In this document: positions 35,545 to 45,295 of the stretch, piece by piece
Layout: each line of letters opens with the position of its first letter
Numbering within the stretch: position 1 is the first letter of the stretch
NCBI RefSeq assembly: GCF_007992195.1
Contig: NZ_BJZU01000003.1
Span: 124,001 to 188,000, forward strand
DNA length: 64,000 nucleotides
Direction of reading: 5' to 3'
Origin: Methylobacterium oxalidis
GTDB taxonomy: Bacteria; Pseudomonadota; Alphaproteobacteria; Rhizobiales; Beijerinckiaceae
The notes under the pieces: model-generated
The model's database searches: none
What the model saw: only the letters and a program-made list of their open reading frames with translations
What the model was told of the DNA's origin: nothing
Program-made: the position numbers and the translations under genes

Positions 35545-35811
35545 TCAGGCGCTTCCCGGTCCCCGGCCCGCGAGCCGGCCCGTCCGGGCGAGGCGGCCCT
35601 GCTCGACATGCCAGCGCGCCTCGTCGACGGCGCGGGCGAGCCGCCGGATCCGCCAGCGGCGGTAGAGCGCGAGGAGCGGGTTCCGCGCCGGGCGCGAGCG
35701 GTGATGCCGGAGGCGGGCGAGCAGGTCCGGCAGGCAGGCCCCGGCCGCCTCGCCGGTGGCGATCTCGATCAGTCGGAGCTGCCGGTAGAGGTCGGCCTTG
35801 TAGTCCTCCAT
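35545..35811 (-). CDS. Small hypothetical protein
   Basis: 88 residues from ATG 35811, MEDYKADLYRQLRLIEIATG, then a basic, helical part (RRWRIRRLARAVDEARWHVEQ). No signal peptide or membrane helix is seen. No family is recognised. The frame stays open upstream, but this ATG is the first that gives sensible codon use. The hairpin repeats at 35969-36085 lie between it and lepA. Confidence 0.5.
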   Translation of the reverse strand: MEDYKADLYRQLRLIEIATGEAAGACLPDLLARLRHHRSRPARNPLLALYRRWRIRRLARAVDEARWHVEQGRLARTGRLAGRGPGSA

Positions 35812-35968
35812 GCGGGCGGTCCTGCGGCACTGATCTCCGCCGTTGAGGATGCCGGAGGCGGCGGCGCCGTCAAGGCAGGCCGTTGCCGCAGCGGCAACGG
35901 CCACAGCCGACGCCGCCGGCAAAAGATGAGAGAAGAATGGGGCCTGCGATCGGGACCTCGCGCGGGTC

Positions 35969-36085
35969 CCCTCTCCCGTTCGGGAGAGGGACAGGGTGAG
36001 GGGTGCAGGTCCTTCCGGAGGGGTCGCACCCCTCACCCGGTCGGCTTCGCCATCCCACCTCTCCCGAACGGGAGAGGTGGGATGG
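35969..36085. repeat. Cluster of three hairpin repeats
   Basis: Three inverted repeats in 117 bp: a 10-bp stem with a 2-base centre (35969-35978 with 35981-35990), an 11-bp stem (35996-36006 with 36026-36036), and a 17-bp stem with a 2-base centre (36050-36066 with 36069-36085). The first and third share the core CTCCCG/CGGGAG and look like copies of a dispersed REP-type element found in many GC-rich genomes. The third ends 4 bp from the lepA stop and could block readthrough or protect the mRNA end. Confidence 0.8.
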
Positions 36086-36088
36086 TGC

Positions 36089-37894
36089 TCAGCTGTCCAT
36101 CTTGAGCGCGGCGATGAAGGCTTCCTGCGGGATCTCCACGCGGCCGAACTGGCGCATGCGCTTCTTGCCCTCCTTCTGCTTGTCGAGGAGCTTGCGCTTG
36201 CGGGAGATGTCGCCGCCGTAGCACTTGGCGGTGACGTCCTTCGACAGCGCCCGGATCGTCTCGCGGGCGATGATCTTGCCGCCGATCGCCGCCTGGACCG
36301 GGATCTGGAACAGGTGGCGGGGGATCAGGTCCTTCAGCTTCTCGCACATGGCGCGCCCGCGCGATTCGGCGCGGGTGCGGTGGACCAGCATCGAGAGCGC
36401 GTCCACCGGCTCGGCGTTGACGAGGATCGACATCTTCACGAGGTCGCCCTCGCGGTAGTCCGAGACGTGGTAGTCGAAGGAGGCGTAGCCCTTCGAGATC
36501 GATTTCAGGCGGTCGTAGAAGTCGAACACGACCTCGTTGAGCGGCAGGTCGTAGACCACCATCGCGCGCTTGCCGACGTAGTTGAGGTCGATCTGGACGC
36601 CGCGCCGGTCCTGGCAGAGCTTGAGCACGCCGCCGAGATACTCGTCCGGCGTCAGGATCGTCGCGCGGATCCAGGGCTCCTCGATCGTGTCGATCTTCAT
36701 CACGTCCGGCATGTCGGCCGGGTTGTGGAGCTCCTTCGTGGTGCCGTCCGTCATGTGCAGGTGGTAGACGACGCTCGGCGCCGTCGAGATCAGGTCGAGG
36801 TTGAACTCGCGCTCCAGCCGCTCCTGGATGATCTCGAGGTGGAGCAGCCCGAGGAAGCCGCAGCGGAAGCCGAAGCCGAGGGCGGCCGAGGTCTCCATCT
36901 CGTAGGAGAAGCTGGCGTCGTTGAGGCGCAGCTTGCCCATCGCCGAGCGCAGGTTCTCGAACTCGGCCGCGTCCACCGGAAACAGGCCGCAGAACACCAC
37001 CGCCTGCACGTCCTTGAAGCCCGCCAGCATCTCGGCGGTCTGGCGCTTGTCCTCCGTGATGGTGTCGCCGACGCGGGTGTCGGCCACCTCCTTGATCGAG
37101 GCGGTGAGGAAGCCGACCTCGCCGGGGCCGAGCTCGCCGATATCGGCCATCTTGGGCCGGAACACGCCGATGCGGTCGACGCCGTAGACGGCGTCGGCGC
37201 CCATCATGCGGATGGACATGCCCCTCTTGAGCACGCCGTCGACGATCCGCACGAGGACCACGACGCCGAGATAGACGTCGTACCAGGAATCGACGAGGAG
37301 CGCCTTGAGCGGCGCGTTCCGGTCGCCCTTCGGCGGCGGCAGGCGGGTGACGATCGCTTCCAGCACCGCCTCGATGTTGAGCCCGGTCTTGGCCGAGATC
37401 GGCACCGCGTCCGAGGCGTCGAGGCCGATCACCTCCTCGATCTGCTGCTTCACCCGGTCGGGCTCGGCGGCCGGCAGGTCGATCTTGTTGAGGACGGGGA
37501 CGATCTCGTGGTTGGCGTCGAGCGCCTGGTAGACGTTGGCGAGGGTCTGGGCCTCGACGCCCTGCGAGGCGTCGACCACGAGGAGGGAGCCCTCGCAGGC
37601 CGCGAGCGAGCGCGAGACCTCGTAGGCGAAGTCGACGTGGCCGGGCGTGTCCATCAGGTTCAGGACGTAGTCCCGGCCGTCCTGCGCCCGGTACTCGAGG
37701 CGGACGGTCTGCGCCTTGATGGTGATGCCGCGCTCCTTCTCGATGTCCATGGAATCGAGCATCTGCTCGCTCATGTCGCGCAAGGCCACGGTGCCGGTGG
37801 CCTGGATCAGCCGGTCGGCCAGCGTCGACTTCCCGTGGTCGATATGGGCGACGATCGAGAAGTTGCGGATGTTGGGTACAGGGGACGCGGTCAT
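36089..37894 (-). CDS. lepA: Elongation factor 4 (LepA)
   Basis: 601 residues. Ribosome-associated GTPase that acts in translation initiation or back-translocation, strongly conserved. GTPase motifs: [14 protein letters not shown] (G1), GITIKAQ (G2), DTPGHVDF (G3), [12 protein letters not shown] (G4). The LepA-specific C-terminal domain ends [18 protein letters not shown]. Length is normal. The gene stands alone, followed downstream by hairpin repeats. Confidence 0.98.
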   Translation of the reverse strand: MTASPVPNIRNFSIVAHIDHGKSTLADRLIQATGTVALRDMSEQMLDSMDIEKERGITIKAQTVRLEYRAQDGRDYVLNLMDTPGHVDFAYEVSRSLAACEGSLLVVDASQGVEAQTLANVYQALDANHEIVPVLNKIDLPAAEPDRVKQQIEEVIGLDASDAVPISAKTGLNIEAVLEAIVTRLPPPKGDRNAPLKALLVDSWYDVYLGVVVLVRIVDGVLKRGMSIRMMGADAVYGVDRIGVFRPKMADIGELGPGEVGFLTASIKEVADTRVGDTITEDKRQTAEMLAGFKDVQAVVFCGLFPVDAAEFENLRSAMGKLRLNDASFSYEMETSAALGFGFRCGFLGLLHLEIIQERLEREFNLDLISTAPSVVYHLHMTDGTTKELHNPADMPDVMKIDTIEEPWIRATILTPDEYLGGVLKLCQDRRGVQIDLNYVGKRAMVVYDLPLNEVVFDFYDRLKSISKGYASFDYHVSDYREGDLVKMSILVNAEPVDALSMLVHRTRAESRGRAMCEKLKDLIPRHLFQIPVQAAIGGKIIARETIRALSKDVTAKCYGGDISRKRKLLDKQKEGKKRMRQFGRVEIPQEAFIAALKMDS

Positions 37895-38047
37895 CGAGAA
37901 ACCATATCGCGGCGCGCCCGCGGGCGGGAGGGATCGGCGCGCCGTCTCATGTTCGGAAGAACGTGCGTGCCGCAGATAGCAGCGCGGCCCCCGCCCGCCA
38001 AGCGCGGCCCCAGCCCGTCGGGCGAGGCCGGTCGCGGCCTCAGCCCC

Positions 38048-38830
38048 TCAGCCGGCCTTCGCCCGCGCCTCGGCGGCCATGGCGACGAGGGACTTGCGCA
38101 GGGACCCCATGTCGCGCACCGGCTCCGGGTAGGGCACGCGCGCCGTGCGCTCGCCCACCATCAGGTCCATGCCCTCCGGGTCGAGGCCGGTGAGGCGCCA
38201 CGCCCCCTCCCCCTCGCCGACGCCCGCCGCGTAGAGCGCGAGCGCGTCGGCGTGGTCCTGGTTCATGTGCTCGACGGCGCCGCGCTCGCCGGTCACCACC
38301 GCCTCGGCGCCCGCGAGGTCGAGGAGGAGCTCCGCGGCGGTCAGCGTCGCGGCCTTCGCGAAGCCGCCGTTGAGGTGACCGGCCTGCGGAGCGAGGGCGA
38401 AGAAGCCGAAATCGGGGAAATCCGCGTAGAGCTTCGCCTTGGGGTGGCGGGCGAGGAAGCGCTCGCGGGCGCGGACCTCCTGCGTCTGTGCGGCGCGGCC
38501 CGTCACCGTGAGCCGCGGATGCGCGAGCGGGTCGCCCTTGCCGCCCTGCGAGAACAGGAGCGAGCAGCGCGGGTCGGCGAGCAGGTTGCGGGTGTGGGCG
38601 GAGAGTCGCGACAGCAGCATCAGCGGCGTTCCGTCGATGTCGGTGGCGATCGTCACGAGGGAGGCGAAGGGCGTCCCGTCGGCCGTGTCGATCGTGGCGA
38701 GCGCGCCCGATCGGATGCTGCGCAGGAGGGTGCGGGCGAGCCCGACCGCGTCGAACGGCGCCTCCGCCGCGGGCAGCGGCTGTGCCGGCCCGCGCCGACC
38801 GCCCTGCCCCGTGCCGTCGCTCTCGTCCAT
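38048..38830 (-). CDS. PNPOx-like (HugZ-type) protein with DUF2470
   Basis: 260 residues. The N-terminal part (about 28-175) is a pyridoxamine-phosphate-oxidase-like split barrel (ARTLLRSIRSGALATID, PFASLVTIATDIDGTPLML). The C-terminal part (about 185-258) matches DUF2470, with HMNQDHADALALYA. This arrangement is found in HugZ-like heme-binding or heme-degrading proteins and in chloroplast relatives, so heme or flavin binding is likely but not proved. There is no signal peptide. The gene stands alone and is divergent from chvI. Confidence 0.8.
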   Translation of the reverse strand: MDESDGTGQGGRRGPAQPLPAAEAPFDAVGLARTLLRSIRSGALATIDTADGTPFASLVTIATDIDGTPLMLLSRLSAHTRNLLADPRCSLLFSQGGKGDPLAHPRLTVTGRAAQTQEVRARERFLARHPKAKLYADFPDFGFFALAPQAGHLNGGFAKAATLTAAELLLDLAGAEAVVTGERGAVEHMNQDHADALALYAAGVGEGEGAWRLTGLDPEGMDLMVGERTARVPYPEPVRDMGSLRKSLVAMAAEARAKAG

Positions 38831-39107
38831 CTCGTCGTCCCCGGCGCATCCTCTGCCCGACGATCATAGCGCGGGACGCGGCCCGCACGAGCCCCCGGAG
38901 CCCGCGACCTGTTAACCGGATACGGCCAAGCTACGAACGCCGCTCGCTTTTTTCCAGCGATGCCGTTAAAGCTCCATCCTTTCCGCGCGAAACGGACCCC
39001 GCGCCCAGCGCGTGGTTGCGTTCGTGTCTTTGCCTGCCCCGTCGGGGCCGGAGCCGGCAAGCGGGTCAGGACGAGCCCGCACCACCTCCGTTCAGTAGGG
39101 AACGCGC

Positions 39108-39818
39108 ATGCCGACCATCGCTCTCGTCGACGACGACCGTAACATCCTGACCTCCGTGTCGATCGCTCTGGAGACCGAGGGCTACCGCATCCAGACCTAC
39201 ACCGACGGCGCCTCGGCGCTCGACGGCCTGCGCCACTCGCCCCCCGACCTCGCGATCTTCGACATCAAGATGCCGCGCATGGACGGGATGGAGCTTCTGC
39301 GACGCTTGCGGCAGAAATCCGACCTTCCCGTGATCTTCCTGACCTCGAAGGACGAGGAGATCGACGAATTGTTCGGCCTCAAGATGGGCGCCGACGACTT
39401 CATCCATAAGCCGTTCTCGCAGCGCCTCCTCGTGGAGCGGGTGAAGGCCGTGCTGCGCCGCTTCGCCCCCAAGGAGGGCCCGGGCGCGCCGGCCCGCGAG
39501 GCGGACGCCGCCGCCCGCTCGCTGGAGCGCGGCCTGCTGATGATGGACCCGGAGCGCCACACCTGCACCTGGAAGGGCGAGCCGGTGACGCTGACCGTCA
39601 CGGAGTTCCTGATCCTGCAGGCGCTGGCGCAGCGCCCCGGCGTCGTGAAGAGCCGCAACGCCCTGATGGACGCGGCCTACGACGATCAGGTCTACGTGGA
39701 CGACCGCACCATCGACAGCCACATCAAGCGGCTGCGCAAGAAGTTCAAGGTCGTCGACACGAACTTCGACATGATCGAGACGCTCTACGGCGTCGGCTAC
39801 CGCTTCAAGGAGAGCTGA
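39108..39818 (+). CDS. chvI: Response regulator ChvI
   Basis: 236 residues. OmpR-type regulator with a receiver domain (1-120; VDDDRN, phospho-Asp 52 in [11 protein letters not shown], Lys in DFIHKPFSQ) and a winged-helix DNA-binding domain (about 145-234; [36 protein letters not shown]). In Rhizobiales ChvI acts with ChvG in acid and envelope stress, exopolysaccharide and host contact. The chvI-chvG-hprK-EIIA-HPr order is the conserved alphaproteobacterial arrangement. chvG follows by 31 bp. Confidence 0.95.
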   Translation: MPTIALVDDDRNILTSVSIALETEGYRIQTYTDGASALDGLRHSPPDLAIFDIKMPRMDGMELLRRLRQKSDLPVIFLTSKDEEIDELFGLKMGADDFIHKPFSQRLLVERVKAVLRRFAPKEGPGAPAREADAAARSLERGLLMMDPERHTCTWKGEPVTLTVTEFLILQALAQRPGVVKSRNALMDAAYDDQVYVDDRTIDSHIKRLRKKFKVVDTNFDMIETLYGVGYRFKES

Positions 39819-39849
39819 GGCCGGCAGACGCCCCGCGACCCCGCTCATC

Positions 39850-41652
39850 ATGCTCTCACCCCTCTTCGGGAACACCGTGCGAAGCCAGGACGAAGACGGC
39901 GAGCGCCGCGGCCCGCTCACGTGGCCGAGCGCCCTCTGGCACGCGGTCGGTCAGCGCGCCTCGTCGAGCCTGACGCGGCGCATCGTCGTCCTCAACCTCG
40001 TCGGGCTCATCGTCCTGCTGCTCGGCTTCCTCTACCTGAACCAGTTCCGGCAGGGGCTGATCCAGGCGCGCGTCCAGAGCCTGCTGATCCAGAGCGAGAT
40101 CATCGCCGGCGCCATCGCGGCCTCGGCCTCCGTCGACACGGACACGATCCGCATCGACCCGGACAAGCTCCTGCAGCAGCAGGCCGGCGAGGGCGGCTCC
40201 GCGGAGGACAACCCGGCGCCCCTCGCCTTCTCGCTCAACCCGGAGCGGGTCGCGCCGCTCCTGCGCCGGCTCGTGACGCCCACCGGCAACCGCGCCCGCG
40301 TCTACGACGAGGAGGGCGGCCTCCTCTTCGACACCCGCTCCCTCTACGCCCGCGGCGACATCAGCCGGCCGGAGCCCGCGCCGATCCGCCCGCACAAGCG
40401 CAGCCTGATCGAGCAGGCGTTCGACTGGGTGCAGGGCAAGGTGTTCGGCCTCGTGGGCGACCGCACCCGGGCTCAGGAGGAGGTCGGCCCGCAGAACGGC
40501 CGCTCGCTGCGCGAGGTCCAGGCGGCGCTCGGCGGCGGGCGCGGCAACATCGTGCGCCGGAACGAGCTCGGCGAGACGATCGTCTCCGTGGCCGTGCCGA
40601 TCCAGCGCGCCGGCTCGGTCCGCGGCGCCCTGATGCTGTCGACGCAGGGCGACGCCATCGACCGGGTCATCGCCTCCGAGCGGTTCGGCCTGCTCCAGGT
40701 CTTCCTCGTCGCGGCCCTGGTGATGGTCGTGCTGTCGATCCTGCTGGCGGGCGCCATCGCCGGCCCGGTGCGCCGCCTCGCCGACGCGGCCGAGAAGGTG
40801 CGCATGGGCATCAAGTCGCGCCAGGAGATCCCCGACTTCACCTACCGCACCGACGAGATCGGCCATCTCTCCGGCGCCCTGCGCGACATGACCCAGGCGC
40901 TCTACCGGCGCATCGACGCCATCGAGAGCTTCGCGGCCGACGTCAGCCACGAGCTGAAGAACCCGCTCACCTCCCTGCGCAGCGCCGTCGAGACCCTGCC
41001 GCTCGCAAAGACCGACGAGTCGCGCGGGCGCCTCATGGAGATCATCCAGCACGACGTGAAGCGTCTCGACCGCCTGATCAGCGACATCTCGGACGCCTCG
41101 CGCCTCGACGCGGAGCTCGCCCGCGCCGAGGCGAAGCGGGTGGACATGCGCAAGCTCCTGACCACCGTCGTCTCCGTGGCCAACGAGCGGCGGCGCCCGA
41201 AGGACGCGATGATCCAGCTCGACATCGACGCGCCGGCCGCCGAGGAGAACCCCTTCACGATCATCGGCCACGACAGCCGCCTCGGGCAGGTGGTCAACAA
41301 CCTCCTCGACAATGCCCGCTCCTTCTCGCCCTCGGACGCCAAGGTCCGGGTCGCGCTCCGGCGCGTGCGCAACGAGGTCGAGATGATCTGCGAGGACGAG
41401 GGGCCGGGCATACCCGAGCACGCCATCGAGCGGATCTTCGAGCGCTTCTACACCGACCGGCCCGAGCAGGGCTTCGGCCAGAACTCCGGCCTCGGCCTCT
41501 CGATCTCCCGCCAGATCGTGCAGGCCCACCGCGGCACCATCCGGGCGGAGAACCGCCCCGGCCCCGCCGACGAGGACGGCCAGCCGACCGTGCGCGGCGC
41601 CCGCTTCGTCGTGCGCCTGCCGATCGCCTCCCGGCAGGCCGCCGCCGCGTGA
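39850..41652 (+). CDS. chvG: Sensor histidine kinase ChvG
   Basis: 600 residues. Two membrane helices (about 35-56, VVLNLVGLIVLLLGFLYL; about 278-303, FLVAALVMVVLSILLAGAI) enclose a periplasmic stimulus domain. HAMP (about 300-355) follows, then HisKA (AADVSHELKNPLTSLRSAVE, phospho-His about 364) and HATPase (NNLLDNARSF, DEGPGIPE, GLGLSISRQIV). It phosphorylates ChvI; in Rhizobiales the periplasmic repressor ExoR holds it off. Its stop overlaps the hprK start (GTGA), so the kinase and hprK are translationally coupled. Confidence 0.95.
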   Translation: MLSPLFGNTVRSQDEDGERRGPLTWPSALWHAVGQRASSSLTRRIVVLNLVGLIVLLLGFLYLNQFRQGLIQARVQSLLIQSEIIAGAIAASASVDTDTIRIDPDKLLQQQAGEGGSAEDNPAPLAFSLNPERVAPLLRRLVTPTGNRARVYDEEGGLLFDTRSLYARGDISRPEPAPIRPHKRSLIEQAFDWVQGKVFGLVGDRTRAQEEVGPQNGRSLREVQAALGGGRGNIVRRNELGETIVSVAVPIQRAGSVRGALMLSTQGDAIDRVIASERFGLLQVFLVAALVMVVLSILLAGAIAGPVRRLADAAEKVRMGIKSRQEIPDFTYRTDEIGHLSGALRDMTQALYRRIDAIESFAADVSHELKNPLTSLRSAVETLPLAKTDESRGRLMEIIQHDVKRLDRLISDISDASRLDAELARAEAKRVDMRKLLTTVVSVANERRRPKDAMIQLDIDAPAAEENPFTIIGHDSRLGQVVNNLLDNARSFSPSDAKVRVALRRVRNEVEMICEDEGPGIPEHAIERIFERFYTDRPEQGFGQNSGLGLSISRQIVQAHRGTIRAENRPGPADEDGQPTVRGARFVVRLPIASRQAAAA

Positions 41653-42131
41653 CGGCGCGCGCCGCCGGCGGGCCCGCGACGTCGGCGACGCTTCACGCCA
41701 CCTGCGTGGTGATCCGGGACGCGGGCATCCTGATTCGCGGCGAGGCCGGCTCGGGCAAATCGACCCTCGCCTTCGGCCTCCTCGACCGCGCGTCCCGCGA
41801 CGGGCTGCACGCGGCCCTCGTCGGGGACGATCGCGTCCGCGTCGCGCTGCGGCACGGGCGGCTCGTCGCCCGGCCGCACCCGGCCATCGCCGGACGGATC
41901 GAGATTCGCGGGATCGGTCTCCGGGAGGTCCCGGCCGTGCGGGCGGCCGTGCTGCGACTCGTGGTCGATTGCGTAGACGCGGTGCCTCGCCTGCCGGAAC
42001 CTGCGGAGCCTGCAGTTTTACTTGGCGTTGCTCTGCAACGCGTGATACTCGGCGCGCCGCTTCGCTCCACCGGTCAGGGGCCTGCCCACGTTCTGGCGGC
42101 GCTGGCCGTGGCTTCGCGGTCGCACTCGTGA
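41649..42131 (+). CDS. hprK: HPr kinase/phosphorylase, short alphaproteobacterial form
   Basis: 160 residues, GTG start overlapping the chvG stop. Only the C-terminal kinase domain of HPr kinase is present, as usual in alphaproteobacteria. Visible are the Walker A loop GEAGSGKST (about 31-39), GDDRV (about 66-70) and the family signature EIRGIGLREV. It would phosphorylate a Ser of HPr encoded 0.7 kb downstream and so link the PTS-type phosphorelay to ChvGI-controlled functions. The activity is known for relatives and not shown here. Confidence 0.92.
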   Translation: MTARAAGGPATSATLHATCVVIRDAGILIRGEAGSGKSTLAFGLLDRASRDGLHAALVGDDRVRVALRHGRLVARPHPAIAGRIEIRGIGLREVPAVRAAVLRLVVDCVDAVPRLPEPAEPAVLLGVALQRVILGAPLRSTGQGPAHVLAALAVASRSHS

Positions 42132-42289
42132 ACGGAGGGGCGCACCGTTTTAGGCGCCCCGTAGCGCCGTGGCGACTTGCATGGCATGATCGTGATGTCG
42201 TTTCGAGCAAAACGTCGCGACCGCCTTGCGCATCGTCGTGCGGTGCACAAAATGGCGGCCTCGCTGGCTAGGCGTCGGAAAACGCGTCG

Positions 42290-42691
42290 ATGATTGGAAT
42301 GGTGCTCGTCACCCACGGGTTGCTGGCGACCGAGTTCAAGGCCGCTCTGGAGCACGTGGTCGGCCCGCAGAAGCAGATCGAGACCATCACGATCGGGCCC
42401 GAGGACGACATGGAGCTCCGGCGCCGGGACATCATGTCGGCGGTCGGCAGGGTGAACTCCGGAAACGGCGTGGTGGTTCTCACCGACATGTTCGGCGGCA
42501 CCCCGTCGAATCTCGCCCTCTCCTGCATGAACGGCGGCGCGGTCGAGGTGGTCGCCGGCATCAACCTGCCGATGCTGATCAAGCTCGCCAGCGTCCGCGA
42601 CGAGGAATCCCTCGGCGACGCCGTCCTCCACGCGCAGGAAGCCGGGCGCAAGTACATCAACGTCGCCTCCCGCGTCCTGGCCGGGAAGTAG
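42290..42691 (+). CDS. PTS EIIA-Man domain protein
   Basis: 133 residues. EIIA of the mannose type, with active-site His in LVTHGLLATE (His 9), then VLTDMFGGTPSNLA and the C-terminal YINVASRVLAGK. No EIIB, EIIC or EIID is present, so it is regulatory, not a sugar transporter, as in other alphaproteobacteria. It can accept phosphate from HPr and signal nitrogen or carbon state. It lies 158 bp after hprK and upstream of HPr. Confidence 0.93.
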   Translation: MIGMVLVTHGLLATEFKAALEHVVGPQKQIETITIGPEDDMELRRRDIMSAVGRVNSGNGVVVLTDMFGGTPSNLALSCMNGGAVEVVAGINLPMLIKLASVRDEESLGDAVLHAQEAGRKYINVASRVLAGK

Positions 42692-42799
42692 TCTTCCGAA
42701 GCACGCGTTGGAATCCGGACTCGACAAGTCCGCGCGTCGGACCAGATGGCCCTGTTCGGGCACGAGACCCGGCAGGACACGAGGGACCGCACGAACCCG

Positions 42800-43120
42800 A
42801 TGACCGAGACTTACGCCGACGACGAGGAGCGGCCGCCGGTTCCCGAGGGCGGCTTCCTGCGCATCCTGCCGATCATCAACCGGCGCGGCCTGCACGCCCG
42901 GGCCTCCGCGAAGTTCGTGCAGATGGTGGAGCGCTTCGACGCGACGGTGGCGGTGACGCGCGCCGGCGAGACGGTGGGCGGGCGCTCGATCATGGGCCTT
43001 CTGACGCTCGGCGCCGCACAGGGCACCTCCATCGCCGTGACGGCGGTCGGCGCGGACGCCGAGACCTGCCTCGACGCGATCGAGGCGCTGCTCGCCGACA
43101 AGTTCGGCGAGGACGAGTAG
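42800..43120 (+). CDS. HPr family phosphocarrier protein
   Basis: 106 residues from ATG 42800; ATG 42746 would add 18 residues. The HPr fold is seen from residue 20 to 100, with the phospho-His in NRRGLHARASAKFV (His 32) and the Ser site in GGRSIMGLLTLGA (the Ser of RSIMG is the HprK target). It relays phosphate between an EI protein (not in the window) and the EIIA-Man protein. The N-terminal 18 residues are an acidic extension. It is the last gene of the chvI-hprK cluster. Confidence 0.93.
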   Translation: MTETYADDEERPPVPEGGFLRILPIINRRGLHARASAKFVQMVERFDATVAVTRAGETVGGRSIMGLLTLGAAQGTSIAVTAVGADAETCLDAIEALLADKFGEDE

Positions 43121-43127
43121 GGGCGAC

Positions 43128-44021
43128 TCAGCGCCCCTCCCCGCCCTCTCTGACCGTGACGGCCGGGGCGCTGCGCCAGAGCGCGGCGCGCCGACCGTCA
43201 CCCAGGCGCAGGCTGCCGGCGACGATCTCGCCGGAGCGGCGGGCAAGTTCGACGCGCACGGCCCTGCGGCGGGCGAAGAGCCGCGTCACCACGCGCACCA
43301 TCGCGGCCTCCGACGGGTCGGCGACGATCGGCCGGCCGGCCGTGCGCGCGTCGAGGGCCAGGAAGCTCTCGACGGCATCGCGGATGCGCGCCGGCTCGGA
43401 GATCGTCTCCACCTCCTCCGGGCGGAAATCGGCGGGGCGCACCCCGACGAGGCTCCCGGAGGGAACCGCGCGGCGGGCCGGGCGCTGCGCGCGGCCGGGC
43501 AGCAGCTCGAAGCGCAGGCACGGCGCCGGCAGCCCCGCGCTCTCCGCGAGATCGAAGGCGAGCCGTCTCCCGTCCGGGCGGAGCCGGGCGTCGAGCGCCG
43601 CGCCGATCTCCGCGGCGCAGCCCGCCTCGACGAGGTGGGCGGGCTTCAGCGACAGGCCCGGAGGCGACCAGGGCGTCACGCGCCCGCCGCGCCACAGCGG
43701 ATGGCCGAACGCGAGCGGCAGCACGGCCCTCAGCGACTCGGGCCCGTCCCCGCGCCGCGACCAGGCGAAGACGAGGGCGCGGCCGCCGCTCTGGTGCTTG
43801 GCGGCGGGCAGGAGGTAGTCGGGGTCGCAGAAGGCGGCGCCGGCCGCGCCGCTGCGGGTCAGAAGGGCCCGCCACGCGGCGACCGCCGCCGCATCGATCG
43901 AGTCGGCCGCCCGCAGGTCGATGCGCCAGTGCCGCTCGGCCGGCGCTCGCTCGACGGAATCGGCCGCGGCAGGCTCCGCCGCGAGCAGGCCGCCCGCGAT
44001 CACCGTGAAACGTTGCGCCAT
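43128..44021 (-). CDS. Putative GNAT/BioF2-like acyltransferase
   Basis: 297 residues. The order of helices and strands (RHWRIDLRAADSIDAAAVAA, FCDPDYLLPAA, LRAVLPLAFGHPLWRGGRV, SGEIVAGSLRL) recalls the CelD/BioF2-like acetyltransferase group that modifies polysaccharides or cell-wall precursors. No catalytic residue is certain. It converges with the HPr gene (7 bp between the two stops) and is not in an operon. The acyl donor and acceptor are unknown; it could also be a degenerate member of the family. Confidence 0.45.
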   Translation of the reverse strand: MAQRFTVIAGGLLAAEPAAADSVERAPAERHWRIDLRAADSIDAAAVAAWRALLTRSGAAGAAFCDPDYLLPAAKHQSGGRALVFAWSRRGDGPESLRAVLPLAFGHPLWRGGRVTPWSPPGLSLKPAHLVEAGCAAEIGAALDARLRPDGRRLAFDLAESAGLPAPCLRFELLPGRAQRPARRAVPSGSLVGVRPADFRPEEVETISEPARIRDAVESFLALDARTAGRPIVADPSEAAMVRVVTRLFARRRAVRVELARRSGEIVAGSLRLGDGRRAALWRSAPAVTVREGGEGR

Positions 44022-44133
44022 CGTTACGTTCCGATCCCGCCCACCGTCCCGATCCGGGACGATCCGGCGCCCGAGCGGCGCCGCCGGGCCTGACGGAACA
44101 AGGACGGTGCCGCGGCGCCCGCCCCGTTCCGGA

Positions 44134-45219
<1,086 letters not shown>

Positions 45220-45295
45220 CGCACCGGCCTAGCGGCGGCGGGCAGGCGCCGCAAGCGCGGCGGGCTGCGCGCTCAGCGCGGAGCGCGGCCCGGGA

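Noticed and set aside
44006-44032. Minus-strand GGAAC with CGTT at the start of the acyltransferase-like gene
   Set aside because: The spacer is 15 bases and the -10 lies inside the coding sequence.
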